This document shows positions 9,385 to 17,328 of a stretch of DNA of 64,000 bases, piece by piece. A program made the translations under genes and the position numbers. Every line of letters begins with the position of its first letter. Position 1 is the stretch's first letter. The DNA is from an uncultured Oceanospirillaceae bacterium (lineage in GTDB: Bacteria > Pseudomonadota > Gammaproteobacteria > Pseudomonadales > Balneatricaceae), in assembly GCA_913057435.1 (NCBI GenBank), contig CAJXNY010000002.1, positions 1-64,000 of the forward strand, given 5' to 3'. The notes beneath the pieces are model-generated. The model ran no database searches. It was given only the letters and a program-made list of their open reading frames with translations, and was not told where the DNA came from.

Positions 9385-10596
9385 ATGAACATACAAAACC
9401 GTCTGTTAACGGCGATGCTGGCCAGCTCAATGCTGGTCGCACCACTGGCGCAGGCTGATGGCCATGAATTGCAGGCCTTAAAGAGTCAGGTGCAATTACT
9501 GATGCAGCGGATCGAGCAGCTGGAACAGCAGCCACCACAGGTTGTCGCGCAACAGACACCGATGGCAGCTCCGGTGGTGACCTCCGGTAATAACAAGGTA
9601 CGGCTGAATATCTCCGGGCAGATTAACCGGGGCGTACTGGTTATGGACGATGGCGACAATACCGACACCTTCCACGTTGATAACGATGCATCTTCTTCAC
9701 GGATACGGCTGATCGGCGAAGCGGATCTGTCCGATACCCTGACGGTGGGTACCGCCATTGAGGTTGAACTGGCCTCGGACTCTACCGCCTCGGTCAACCA
9801 GATTGATAAATCTGGTGTTGGCAGTGGCACCTTTAGTGAACGGCGAGTGGAGTTTTACTTCACGGATGCCAACTGGGGCAAACTCTGGGTTGGTCAGGGC
9901 TGGACTGCCAGTGAAGACACTTCCGAATATGATCTGTCGGGCACCGCCCTGGCGGGTTACTCCAGCACGGCAGATATGGCCGGTGGGCTGCTGTTCCGCA
10001 ACAGTGATGGCAGCCTGTCTGCCACCAATGTAGGTAGCGTTTTTCTTAACTTCGATGGCCTGGGGCGGCGTGATCGACTGCGCTATGACACCCCGAACCT
10101 GAACGGTGTCACCCTGTCGGTCAGTGCGGTTGAAGGTGATGCCTGGGATGCGGCGATCACCTACGCGGCCAAATACAGCTATGCCCAGGTTGTGGCGGCG
10201 CTGGCTTACTCAGACCCACAGGATCTGGCCAGCCATGACAGCCGGGTGAACGGCTCGGTATCGGTACTGTTTAACAGCGGCTTCAATGTGACGCTGGCCG
10301 CCGGTGAAGATGATGCAGGTACCTCTGCCGATCCGAACTTTTACTACGCCAAACTGGGTTACCAGGCCAACCTGAACCGGATGGGCCTGACAGCGTTCTC
10401 GGTTGATTATCACCATACCGATGAGATTGGTGTCAGCATGGATGAGGGTAAAAGCTACGGCTTGCAGCTGGTGCAGAACTTTGATGACTGGTCTACCGAG
10501 GGCTACGTAGGCTTGCGTACCTATGAGCTGGAACGCAGTGGCGGCAGTTTCCAGGATCTGGATGTGCTGCTGATGGGCGGCCGGGTGAAATTTTAA
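9385..10596 (+). CDS. DcaP-like outer-membrane porin
   Basis: 403 residues. A signal peptide (cleavage after about residue 24, PLAQA) is followed by a short coiled coil (HELQALKSQVQLLMQRIEQLEQQ), a Gln/Pro-rich linker, and a 16-strand-type beta-barrel rich in alternating aromatic residues and ending in KF, the usual outer-membrane insertion terminus. An N-terminal coiled coil in front of the barrel is the hallmark of DcaP-type trimeric porins, which pass dicarboxylates and other small anions in Acinetobacter. Substrate here is unknown. A tiny lipoprotein gene starts at the very next base. Confidence 0.88.
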   Translation: MNIQNRLLTAMLASSMLVAPLAQADGHELQALKSQVQLLMQRIEQLEQQPPQVVAQQTPMAAPVVTSGNNKVRLNISGQINRGVLVMDDGDNTDTFHVDNDASSSRIRLIGEADLSDTLTVGTAIEVELASDSTASVNQIDKSGVGSGTFSERRVEFYFTDANWGKLWVGQGWTASEDTSEYDLSGTALAGYSSTADMAGGLLFRNSDGSLSATNVGSVFLNFDGLGRRDRLRYDTPNLNGVTLSVSAVEGDAWDAAITYAAKYSYAQVVAALAYSDPQDLASHDSRVNGSVSVLFNSGFNVTLAAGEDDAGTSADPNFYYAKLGYQANLNRMGLTAFSVDYHHTDEIGVSMDEGKSYGLQLVQNFDDWSTEGYVGLRTYELERSGGSFQDLDVLLMGGRVKF

Positions 10597-10767
10597 ATGG
10601 CCTGGCGCTGGGGTAGTTGCCTGCTGCTGATCTGTATGGCGTTGCAGGGCTGTAATCAGACGCAGCCTTACCGTTATCACAGTGAGCGGGAGATTCCACA
10701 GGGGGCAGGGGTGTTCAGCAATGCTGAATTCGTGCCGTCTTTACAGAGTGACAGACCAGAACGTTAA
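10597..10767 (+). CDS. Small lipoprotein
   Basis: 56 residues, starting at the base immediately after the porin stop codon. The N-terminus is a lipoprotein signal (WRWGSCLLLICMALQGC) with lipobox LQGC and the lipidated Cys at 19; the mature peptide is only 38 residues (NQTQPYRYHSERE...). Contiguity with the porin implies translational coupling, so it may be a porin accessory or stabilising lipoprotein; that role is inferred. Confidence 0.7.
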   Translation: MAWRWGSCLLLICMALQGCNQTQPYRYHSEREIPQGAGVFSNAEFVPSLQSDRPER

Positions 10768-11009
10768 CGATTTTTTCAAATGTAACAGAGCAGTGTCCAC
10801 CTGGGCTGAGGCGGTTATGGATGATCGCCGAGGCCTTTCTTTTACTCGCCGTGTACCCGCTACCTCCTATTCCCTTCGATGCTCCCCCATTCTGGGTTGC
10901 TGACAATATCGTCGTTGTGCCTTGCATGACAGGTTGTTGATCCAGATCCAGGCTCTCTTTGCCAGAAAGCGTAGGCTACGGGTTTTCTCGCTATCCAGAG
11001 GTGGATGTT

Positions 11010-12329
11010 GTGCAGGATTTCTATGATGTACTGATTATCGGTGCCGGCCCGGCCGGACTGAGTTTTGCCCGCTCACTGGCAGACTTGCCCTTGAACGTGG
11101 CGATTATCGAGCGCTCATCACAGGCCACCCTGGCTGACCCTCCCGAAGACGGCCGTGAAATCGCCTTAACCCATCACTCTGTTGAACATATGAAAACCAT
11201 GGGCAGCTGGCAGCAACTGCCGGACGGTGGTGTATCACCCATTGAAGCGGCGCGGGTGTTTGATGGCGGCTCCCGTTACAGCCTTGATTTTGATAATGAT
11301 GCTGAAGCACTGGACGCGCTGGGTTACCTGGTACCCAATCATCTGATCCGCAAAGCCTGTTACGAGGCGCTGGCCTGCCACGAGCATATCGACATTCTGA
11401 CCGAAACAGTGGTGGAGCAGGTCACCACCGATGAGCATGGTGGTACGGTCACGCTGAATACCGGGGCCCAGCTGCGGGGAAAACTCATTGTGGCTGCCGA
11501 TACCCGTTTCTCTGAAATGCGCCGTAAAATGGGTCTGTCGGCGACGATGCGGGATTTCTCCCGCTCCGCCATTGTCTGCCGCATGGCGCATACCCAGCCC
11601 CATCAGCAGACCGCCTTTGAATGCTTCCACTATGGCCGGACCACCGCTATTTTGCCGATGAATGGTGATAACTCATCCGTGGTGGTGACGGTTAACAGCC
11701 GTGAAGCGCAGCGCTATGCCGAGATGAGCGAGGCTGAATTTAATCACACCATTGAACAGCAGCTCGATGGCCTGCTCGGTGAGATGAAGCTGACCGGCAA
11801 GCGCCATGTTTACCCTCTGGTCGCGGTACATGCCAATCAGTTTGTTGGGCGGCATTTTGCCCTGATCGGTGATGCTGCTGTGGGGATGCATCCGGTGACG
11901 GCCCACGGCTTTAATTTGGGCCTGCGGGGCCAGGCGACGTTGGCGGGGCATATTGCCAATGCCATTGCTGAAGGCGAAGACATCGCCAGCGAGCAGGTGC
12001 TTAAAGCCTATGAGTCTGACCATATGGCTGCCACGCGGGTGATCTACCATGGCACAAACTTGGTCGTGGGGCTGTTTACCAGCGAAACCCTTGCCGCCCG
12101 GCTGGCACGCAAAGCCACGTTACGGCTGGCCAATAACCTGCCACCGGTGAAACACTTTATAACCGCCGCGCTCACCGAGCGCGATGCTAACAGCGCCAAC
12201 CTGGTTATGGGGCTGAAAAACCAGCTGCCGCCGTTGCCAGATATTGCCCCGGTGCGCAAAGCACATGAACAGCTGACCCAGCTGCTACCCGAAAAACTGC
12301 ACCCGCTGAACGTACTTGGCTTGCGTTAA
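11010..12329 (+). CDS. ubiM: FAD-dependent UbiH/UbiF-family hydroxylase, probably UbiM
   Basis: 439 residues from the GTG at 11010, which has AGAGG 8 bases upstream; a TTG start at 10959 is possible but less supported. Family features: dinucleotide fold VLIIGAGPAGLSFARSLA at the N-terminus, GREIALTH, and the second FAD motif ALIGDAAVGMHPVTAHGFNLG. Enzymes of this family hydroxylate the ubiquinone ring during biosynthesis at the inner membrane. The GREIALTHHSVE variant and overall style resemble UbiM, the broad-acting hydroxylase of proteobacteria, more than UbiH or UbiF, but the position acted on is not provable from sequence. Confidence 0.8.
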   Translation: MQDFYDVLIIGAGPAGLSFARSLADLPLNVAIIERSSQATLADPPEDGREIALTHHSVEHMKTMGSWQQLPDGGVSPIEAARVFDGGSRYSLDFDNDAEALDALGYLVPNHLIRKACYEALACHEHIDILTETVVEQVTTDEHGGTVTLNTGAQLRGKLIVAADTRFSEMRRKMGLSATMRDFSRSAIVCRMAHTQPHQQTAFECFHYGRTTAILPMNGDNSSVVVTVNSREAQRYAEMSEAEFNHTIEQQLDGLLGEMKLTGKRHVYPLVAVHANQFVGRHFALIGDAAVGMHPVTAHGFNLGLRGQATLAGHIANAIAEGEDIASEQVLKAYESDHMAATRVIYHGTNLVVGLFTSETLAARLARKATLRLANNLPPVKHFITAALTERDANSANLVMGLKNQLPPLPDIAPVRKAHEQLTQLLPEKLHPLNVLGLR

Positions 12330-12394
12330 TCGATAACCGACTGAATTCAGAGGCTCTTCTATACTGCTATCTATAGCGTAAAGAGGAGTCCCTG

Positions 12395-13330
12395 ATGACA
12401 ACAGGTTTCAGGCTATGTTTTCTGACTGTAGCTCTCTGTCTGGCGAGCGCCCTTCAGGCGGCGTCAGCGCCCATGCCAGCCGCACCCGTGTATCGAGTGG
12501 CGCTGGTGGATCACTTTTACCCACCGCTGGATGCGCTGGACAATACGGAGGCCCGACGGCGCCACCGCAACCTGCATGGTCCGCTGGATCTGGACGCCGA
12601 CGATTTCCCCGAACCCTTCTACCATGGTGATCTGGTCGAGATGATTGCCGCCCATCCGCAACTGATCTTTCTGCGTTATCCGCTGGCCCATGGCGGCGCA
12701 CCCATGGAAAAAATCCTGCAACGTCTGCAGCAGATCGAAACCCGCTTTGCCCAGCATCCGGTGGATGCGCTATTGCTGGCCTGGGAGTCATCGACTCTGA
12801 TCAGTGCCTTCGAAAAACCGCTGCGCCGGGACAATGTTAAGCACTATCAAGCGCTGATCCGTGACTGGGGCAAACAGTACCCGGTGTGGCAACACAGCTG
12901 GCAGATTATCCGTCAGCTTGAGCGGCTGGCAGGGCTGGGGGTACAGGTGTTTACCATTGCTGGAAACGGCGGGCGGGGGATGGTGAACACCTTCTCCTTT
13001 GCCCGGGGCGTGACAACGGTGGGGGCCGAGGAGCCAGGGCTTGCCCACTTTGTTGCCAACAATGCCTTTGTCGATATCCAGGCCCGTGCGGCCTATCCGC
13101 TATTAAGCCTGCGTGACCCCCAGGGAGAGATGCTGGGCTACGATCTGGATAATGATCAGTGTGTTGATATTCCAGCGGGCCGGCTGTCGGCGGGTTATCA
13201 ACCGGCCAGCCACTACGCTCGCCAGCACTGGCAGGTGCTTAAAGGCTCGTCATTTGCCGCCCCGGCGGCATTGAAGGCACAGCTGGTGGGCGAGCAGCCC
13301 GCGCCGTGTCGACACCCGGCTGCGTTATAG
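12395..13330 (+). CDS. Divergent secreted subtilisin-like (S8) protease
   Basis: 311 residues with a signal peptide (cleavage near residue 22-25). Overall similarity to subtilases is low, but all catalytic positions can be placed: VALVDHF (Asp39), FYHGDLVEMI (His77), TIAGNGG (Asn191) and LKGSSFAAPAAL (Ser286). The order and spacing match family S8, with a shortened core. GAGGAG precedes the ATG. It lies near the ECF-sigma/subtilase operon at 16-22 kb, separated by the MFS and CsgG-like genes. Without close homologues in view, activity is uncertain. Confidence 0.65.
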   Translation: MTTGFRLCFLTVALCLASALQAASAPMPAAPVYRVALVDHFYPPLDALDNTEARRRHRNLHGPLDLDADDFPEPFYHGDLVEMIAAHPQLIFLRYPLAHGGAPMEKILQRLQQIETRFAQHPVDALLLAWESSTLISAFEKPLRRDNVKHYQALIRDWGKQYPVWQHSWQIIRQLERLAGLGVQVFTIAGNGGRGMVNTFSFARGVTTVGAEEPGLAHFVANNAFVDIQARAAYPLLSLRDPQGEMLGYDLDNDQCVDIPAGRLSAGYQPASHYARQHWQVLKGSSFAAPAALKAQLVGEQPAPCRHPAAL

Positions 13331-13372
13331 CCTGTCGACACCGGCTTGCTGTTATGGACTGGCTACGACTGG

Positions 13373-14569
13373 TTAGCTGCTTTGTGGTGTTATCGAGGGG
13401 CGTACCAGCGTACGAAAACTGAGCCAGCCCAGCAGGCCCATCAGCGCGATACTGCTGACCATCGTGACCGGTGTGCCATCATGTAAATGACCAACGATCA
13501 CGCCAACCAGCGCCGCCAGCCCAGCCTGAATAAAGCCCAGCAATGACGAGGCGGTGCCCGCTATATGGCCAAACGGGGCCAGTGCGCCCGCCATCGCCTG
13601 GGGCATCACCGTACCAACGCCTGCCATAAACAAAAACTGACAGCCGATCAGCCAGTACAGCGAATGCCAGCCCAGCCAGGCCGGTATCGCCATAGCCAGT
13701 CCGGCGCTCAGTGTCAGAGTGCTGGCACGGGTTAGCATGGTTGCAATCCCCAGCCGCGCGCCGATGCGCTGTGCGGTATAGGTGCCACTCATATAACCCA
13801 GCACAATGATGGCGAAGAAGAATCCATAGTGCTGTTCGGCCACCTTGAAATAGTCGATCAGCACAAACGAAGAACCCGACAGAAACGAAAACAGGCCGCA
13901 GAAGGTAAAGCTGCAGGTCAGGGTGTAGCCCAGATACTGGCGGCTGCGCAGCAGGGTGGCAAAGTTGTTAAAAATCGCCCGTGGCTGAATACTCTGGCGA
14001 TGGGCATCGGTCAGGCTTTCCGGCACCTTATAGCTGATCAGAAACAGCGACAGTACTCCATAACCGGCCAGGAACCAGAAGATCGATGGCCAGCTGAACC
14101 ACAGTGCCATAAACCCGCCCAGAATCGGTGCCAGCGCGGGTGCCAGCGCCATAATCGTGCCGATCATCGATAACATCTTCGCCGCATCCTGCGGGCCGTA
14201 AATATCCCGCACAATGGTGCGGCCGATCACCGGTCCCGCGCAGGCCCCCAGTGCCTGTAAAAAGCGGAAACTGATCAGCTGTTCAATGCTATCCGCCATC
14301 GCGCATCCCACCGTCGCCAGAGTGAATAACCCCAGCCCACCGAGCAATATCGGCTTGCGGCCATAGCGGTCGGCCAGAGGGCCGTACACCAGCTGGGCCA
14401 CAGCGAAACCGGCAAAAAATACCGACAGGGTGACCTGAATCTGTTCCATCGGCGCGGCCAGCGCATCGACCAGGCGGGGCAGAACAGGCAGGTACATATC
14501 AGTCGACAGTGGGCCAAGGGCAACCACAGAGGCCAGTATCCAGACCAGCACAGAGGAACTACGAAGCAT
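13373..14569 (-). CDS. Bcr/CflA-family MFS multidrug efflux transporter
   Basis: 398 residues from the ATG at 14569 (AGGA about 10 bases upstream); the open frame extends further upstream but without family similarity. Twelve membrane segments are expected. GPLSTDMYLPVLP in helix 1, the loop motif GPLADRYGRKPILL and the drug:H+ antiporter motif in helix 5 (GACAGPVIGRTIVRDIY) are typical of the Bcr/CflA branch that exports antibiotics and sulfonamides. It is divergent from the CsgG-like gene. Confidence 0.9.
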   Translation of the reverse strand: MLRSSSVLVWILASVVALGPLSTDMYLPVLPRLVDALAAPMEQIQVTLSVFFAGFAVAQLVYGPLADRYGRKPILLGGLGLFTLATVGCAMADSIEQLISFRFLQALGACAGPVIGRTIVRDIYGPQDAAKMLSMIGTIMALAPALAPILGGFMALWFSWPSIFWFLAGYGVLSLFLISYKVPESLTDAHRQSIQPRAIFNNFATLLRSRQYLGYTLTCSFTFCGLFSFLSGSSFVLIDYFKVAEQHYGFFFAIIVLGYMSGTYTAQRIGARLGIATMLTRASTLTLSAGLAMAIPAWLGWHSLYWLIGCQFLFMAGVGTVMPQAMAGALAPFGHIAGTASSLLGFIQAGLAALVGVIVGHLHDGTPVTMVSSIALMGLLGWLSFRTLVRPSITPQSS

Positions 14570-14690
14570 TGCTATGACATCCTGACAGCAGCGATAAAAG
14601 AGGGAAAACAGGTCGGCACTATAGCAGAGACAGCTTGTGGGCTGCAGCGCAGACCGTTCCATACAGTTGTTACAAAATTGAAAAAAGTAT

Positions 14691-14715
14691 GAACCGCCGC
14701 TGACTCAGGCGTTAC
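14691..14715 (+). promoter_or_regulatory. Possible ECF-type promoter before the CsgG-like gene
   Basis: GAACC at 14691-14695, 15 bases, then GTTAC at 14711-14715, 47 bases before the ATG. This is the weakest of four similar motifs (see 15941, 21797, 28736); the second half differs by one base from GTGAC. Confidence 0.4.
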
Positions 14716-14762
14716 CTACCGGATAAGCAAACATACTACGCAACGTTATCCCGGAGTCGATC

Positions 14763-15773
14763 ATGAACATTACAGCAGCCCGCAACACTCGCCCCACCAG
14801 CCGTCTTAACCTGAAAACACTATTCGCCATCCCGATGCTGGCACTGGCAATCAGCGGTTGTCAGCAGAAAAGTGTTAAACCACAGCCGGTGGCACAGGCA
14901 GCGGTTGAGAAAGCAGCGTGTACGGGGCCAAAAATGCGGGTGGCGGTACTGCCGATCGGCGCGACGGGCAAGCTGGGCTCTTATGAGGGCTTCGATATAG
15001 GCGAATCACTGGCGGCTCAGCTGACCACCGCACTGGTGAAAACAGGTTGCTTCGTGGTCGCCGACCGGATGGCACTGTCCCATGTGCTGCGTGAACAGGA
15101 GATGGGGCTGGCCGGGGTGACAAATCCTGAAACCGCGCCCCGCACCGGCGGTGTGATCTCGGCTCAGGTACTGGTCAAAGCGGATATTACCGAGTTTGAA
15201 CCGACCAAAGAGAGCGGTGGCCTGAACCTGGGGTTTGCCTCTTCCAGCCTGCCGTTTGGCCTGCGTCTGGGCGGTAATGGCAGCACCAGCCATGTCGCTC
15301 TGGATCTGCGTTTGCTGGATGCCACCACTGGCGAAGTGCTGTTTAGCCGCCGGGTGGAAGCCAGCTCAAAATCCAAAGGCATGGCACTGGGGCTGGATTT
15401 TAAAAACATCACCCTGGGCGGCGACAAATTCTACAAAACGCCGATGGGCCAGGCGACTCGCGTCGCACTGGGCAATGCGGTGACGCATGTGATCAATGAC
15501 ACCCGTCAGATCCCATGGCAGGGTCAGGTGGTTAGCACCCGTGGCCAGCATATCTTTATCAATGCCGGGCAGGATGCAGGCCTCAATATTGGTGATGTCC
15601 TGCAGGTATCGGCGGTGGCTGAAGAGTTGATCGACCCGGAAAGCGGCCAGAGCCTGGGTCGGATAGAAAGCCCGCTGGGCCAGATTGAGATCCGTATGGT
15701 GCAGGACAAATACGCGGTAGCAGCACCCCTGAGCCCATTTGAAACCCGTCGCGGCGACATTATCCGCTACTGA
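14763..15773 (+). CDS. CsgG-family outer-membrane lipoprotein
   Basis: 336 residues. Lipoprotein signal with lipobox AISGC (Cys33). The domain starting KMRVAVLPIG and continuing with IGESLAAQLTTALVKTGCFVV is the CsgG/HfaB fold; CsgG of curli systems forms a nonameric secretion channel in the outer membrane. A C-terminal region (about 245-336: GQHIFINAGQDAGLNIGDVL) resembles the FlgT/CsgG-associated beta-domain. CsgE and CsgF are not seen. A strong terminator follows at 15791, so this is a single-gene unit, next to the ECF operon. Export of the Asn/Gln-rich proteins at 21.9 and 28.8 kb is a plausible but unproven job. Confidence 0.8.
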   Translation: MNITAARNTRPTSRLNLKTLFAIPMLALAISGCQQKSVKPQPVAQAAVEKAACTGPKMRVAVLPIGATGKLGSYEGFDIGESLAAQLTTALVKTGCFVVADRMALSHVLREQEMGLAGVTNPETAPRTGGVISAQVLVKADITEFEPTKESGGLNLGFASSSLPFGLRLGGNGSTSHVALDLRLLDATTGEVLFSRRVEASSKSKGMALGLDFKNITLGGDKFYKTPMGQATRVALGNAVTHVINDTRQIPWQGQVVSTRGQHIFINAGQDAGLNIGDVLQVSAVAEELIDPESGQSLGRIESPLGQIEIRMVQDKYAVAAPLSPFETRRGDIIRY

Positions 15774-15790
15774 TCCCACCGCAACCGCAG

Positions 15791-15817
15791 AAGCCCGCCA
15801 TAAAACGCGGGCTTTTT
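15791..15817 (+). terminator. Rho-independent terminator after the CsgG-like gene
   Basis: AAGCCCGC, an 8-base loop, GCGGGCTT, then a run of T. Textbook stem with T-tract 18 bases after the stop codon. Confidence 0.9.
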
Positions 15818-15940
15818 GCCGGTTGCACTGCAGAGCTGAGCGAAGTTGCTACGCTTATCCATAGCTTTAGCCTGCTGGCAGCAATGCCTTGCTGGGCGTT
15901 TTTGTTGCCACATCCCGGACTACGGGCTGGAAAACTTTGA

Positions 15941-15965
15941 ACCTGACACCACCGGACTGTGACCT
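15941..15965 (+). promoter_or_regulatory. Predicted ECF promoter of the sigma operon (autoregulation)
   Basis: CTTTGAACC with GAACC at 15941-15945, 15 bases, then GTGAC at 15961-15965, 53 bases before the sigma-factor ATG. The flanks (ACTTTGAACC ... CTGTGAC) are nearly identical to the elements before the two secreted-protein genes at 21797 and 28736. A GAAC -35 box is usual for ECF sigma factors, which normally drive their own operon. Confidence 0.6.
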
Positions 15966-16018
15966 ACAGATACCGGTGCTGTGTGAACAGTCAGATGGCC
16001 GCACTCGGAGGTGCCTTG

Positions 16019-16606
16019 ATGGACACTGCGAACGACCGGGCGGCGGAGGAGCAGCAATGGATCGCACGAATAGCCGAACAGGATCGAACGGCATTGAAGT
16101 TGCTCTATGACCGCTATGCCCCGCGGGTTTTCAGATTTGTCATCCGCATGATGAAAGATGAAGCCCGCGCACAGGAACTGGTAAACGACGTGATGATGGA
16201 AATCTGGAAAAGCGCGGCAAAATTTGAGGGACGCTCAGCGGTATCCACCTGGATACTGGGCATTGCGCGCTTTCGTACCCTTAATGCGGTGCGCGGCTAC
16301 AAGCCTGACCTGGTCGGACTGGACGAAAGTCCAGAACAGGAAGACCACAGCAGCGATGTCAGCCAGGTAAAAAGTATGGAGCAATTGCGAGTGCTGTTGC
16401 GCCAGGCGCTGGACAGGCTCTCGGTAGAACACCGTGAAGTGGTGGAACTGACCTTCTTTCACGGCTACAGCTACCCGGAGATCGCCGCCATACTGGATTG
16501 TCCTGAAAACACGGTTAAAACACGTATGTTCCATGCCCGCAACAAATTACGACCGTGGCTGGAGCGACAGGGCGTCTCGGCAACAGACGCAGGAGGAGTA
16601 CCATGA
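16019..16606 (+). CDS. ECF-type RNA polymerase sigma factor
   Basis: 195 residues from the ATG at 16019, selected because GGAGG lies 7 bases upstream. Region 2 (ALKLLYDRYAPRVFRFVIRM, ELVNDVMMEIWKSAAKFEG, STWILGIARFRTLNAVR) and region 4 (LSVEHREVVELTFFHGYSYPEIAAI, then VKTRMFHARNKLRPWL) are complete; there is no region 3 or C-terminal extension. It overlaps the next gene (ATGA), the usual sigma/anti-sigma coupling. It likely reads the GAACC-type promoters described at 15941, 21797 and 28736. Confidence 0.92.
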   Translation: MDTANDRAAEEQQWIARIAEQDRTALKLLYDRYAPRVFRFVIRMMKDEARAQELVNDVMMEIWKSAAKFEGRSAVSTWILGIARFRTLNAVRGYKPDLVGLDESPEQEDHSSDVSQVKSMEQLRVLLRQALDRLSVEHREVVELTFFHGYSYPEIAAILDCPENTVKTRMFHARNKLRPWLERQGVSATDAGGVP

Positions 16607-17328
16607 ACACCCAAACCTTTGAAGAGCAGCTGGCATGGTATGCCAATGGCACCCTGGATGAGGCTGAGCGGGCGGAAATGGAGGCCTGGCTGGCAGCGCA
16701 TCCCGAAGCCCGTCAGCGGCTGGCTGAAATTGATTTTTTGCAGGGCACAGTGGCTGAGGTTACTGCCGACGAGCCCCAGCTGGACCCCGGTGGCTTTGAT
16801 CTGCTGATGGCGCAGATTGATGTGCAGGAACAGGAGCAGGAACTCGAACTGGAACTGGAAGTGGTAGAAACTTCGGTTGCCCCTGAACTGACCGAGCAGC
16901 CAGAACCCGTCTGGACCGGCCAGCCTGAAAAGCCGGGGCTGGCCCAGCAGTTACGTGAGTGGTTTGAAGAAACCTTCCAATGGAGCCTGACGCCCGCCTT
17001 TGCCCGTGTGGCCGTGGTGGCGCAATTTGCCCTGGTGGCGGTACTGGGCACCGCGCTCTACCTGCCCCAGGAGGAGGCCGGTTACGAGGTGCTGTCCGGT
17101 GAAACCGGGGCCGTTACCGCTATCGAGGGTGTGGTGCTGGTCGATATTGGCCTTAATCCCACAATGACCCTGGCAGAGCTGCAGGCCCTGTTGCAAACCC
17201 AGCGAGCCACCATTGTCGGCGGCCCTAACTCGCTGGGCTTCTACCGGATTCAGCTGGCTGATGCTGAGCCACGGCCTGCGCTACGTGCGCACAGTGCAGT
17301 GATCTACCTGCAGAGGGTAGAGCCATGA
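16603..17328 (+). CDS. Membrane anti-sigma factor (zinc-less type)
   Basis: 242 residues, start overlapping the sigma stop by four bases. N-terminal helical anti-sigma domain (FEEQLAWYANGTLDEAERAE, residues 6-25) without the HxxxCxxC zinc motif; a strongly acidic Glu-rich linker (about 74-90); one membrane segment (about 133-154); and a periplasmic domain with TLAELQALLQTQRATIVGGP and LGFYRIQL, a pattern also found in protease pro-domains and other anti-sigma C-termini. It would hold the sigma factor at the membrane until a periplasmic signal. The next two genes encode subtilases, which could process its outer domain; that is inference. Confidence 0.82.
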   Translation: MNTQTFEEQLAWYANGTLDEAERAEMEAWLAAHPEARQRLAEIDFLQGTVAEVTADEPQLDPGGFDLLMAQIDVQEQEQELELELEVVETSVAPELTEQPEPVWTGQPEKPGLAQQLREWFEETFQWSLTPAFARVAVVAQFALVAVLGTALYLPQEEAGYEVLSGETGAVTAIEGVVLVDIGLNPTMTLAELQALLQTQRATIVGGPNSLGFYRIQLADAEPRPALRAHSAVIYLQRVEP

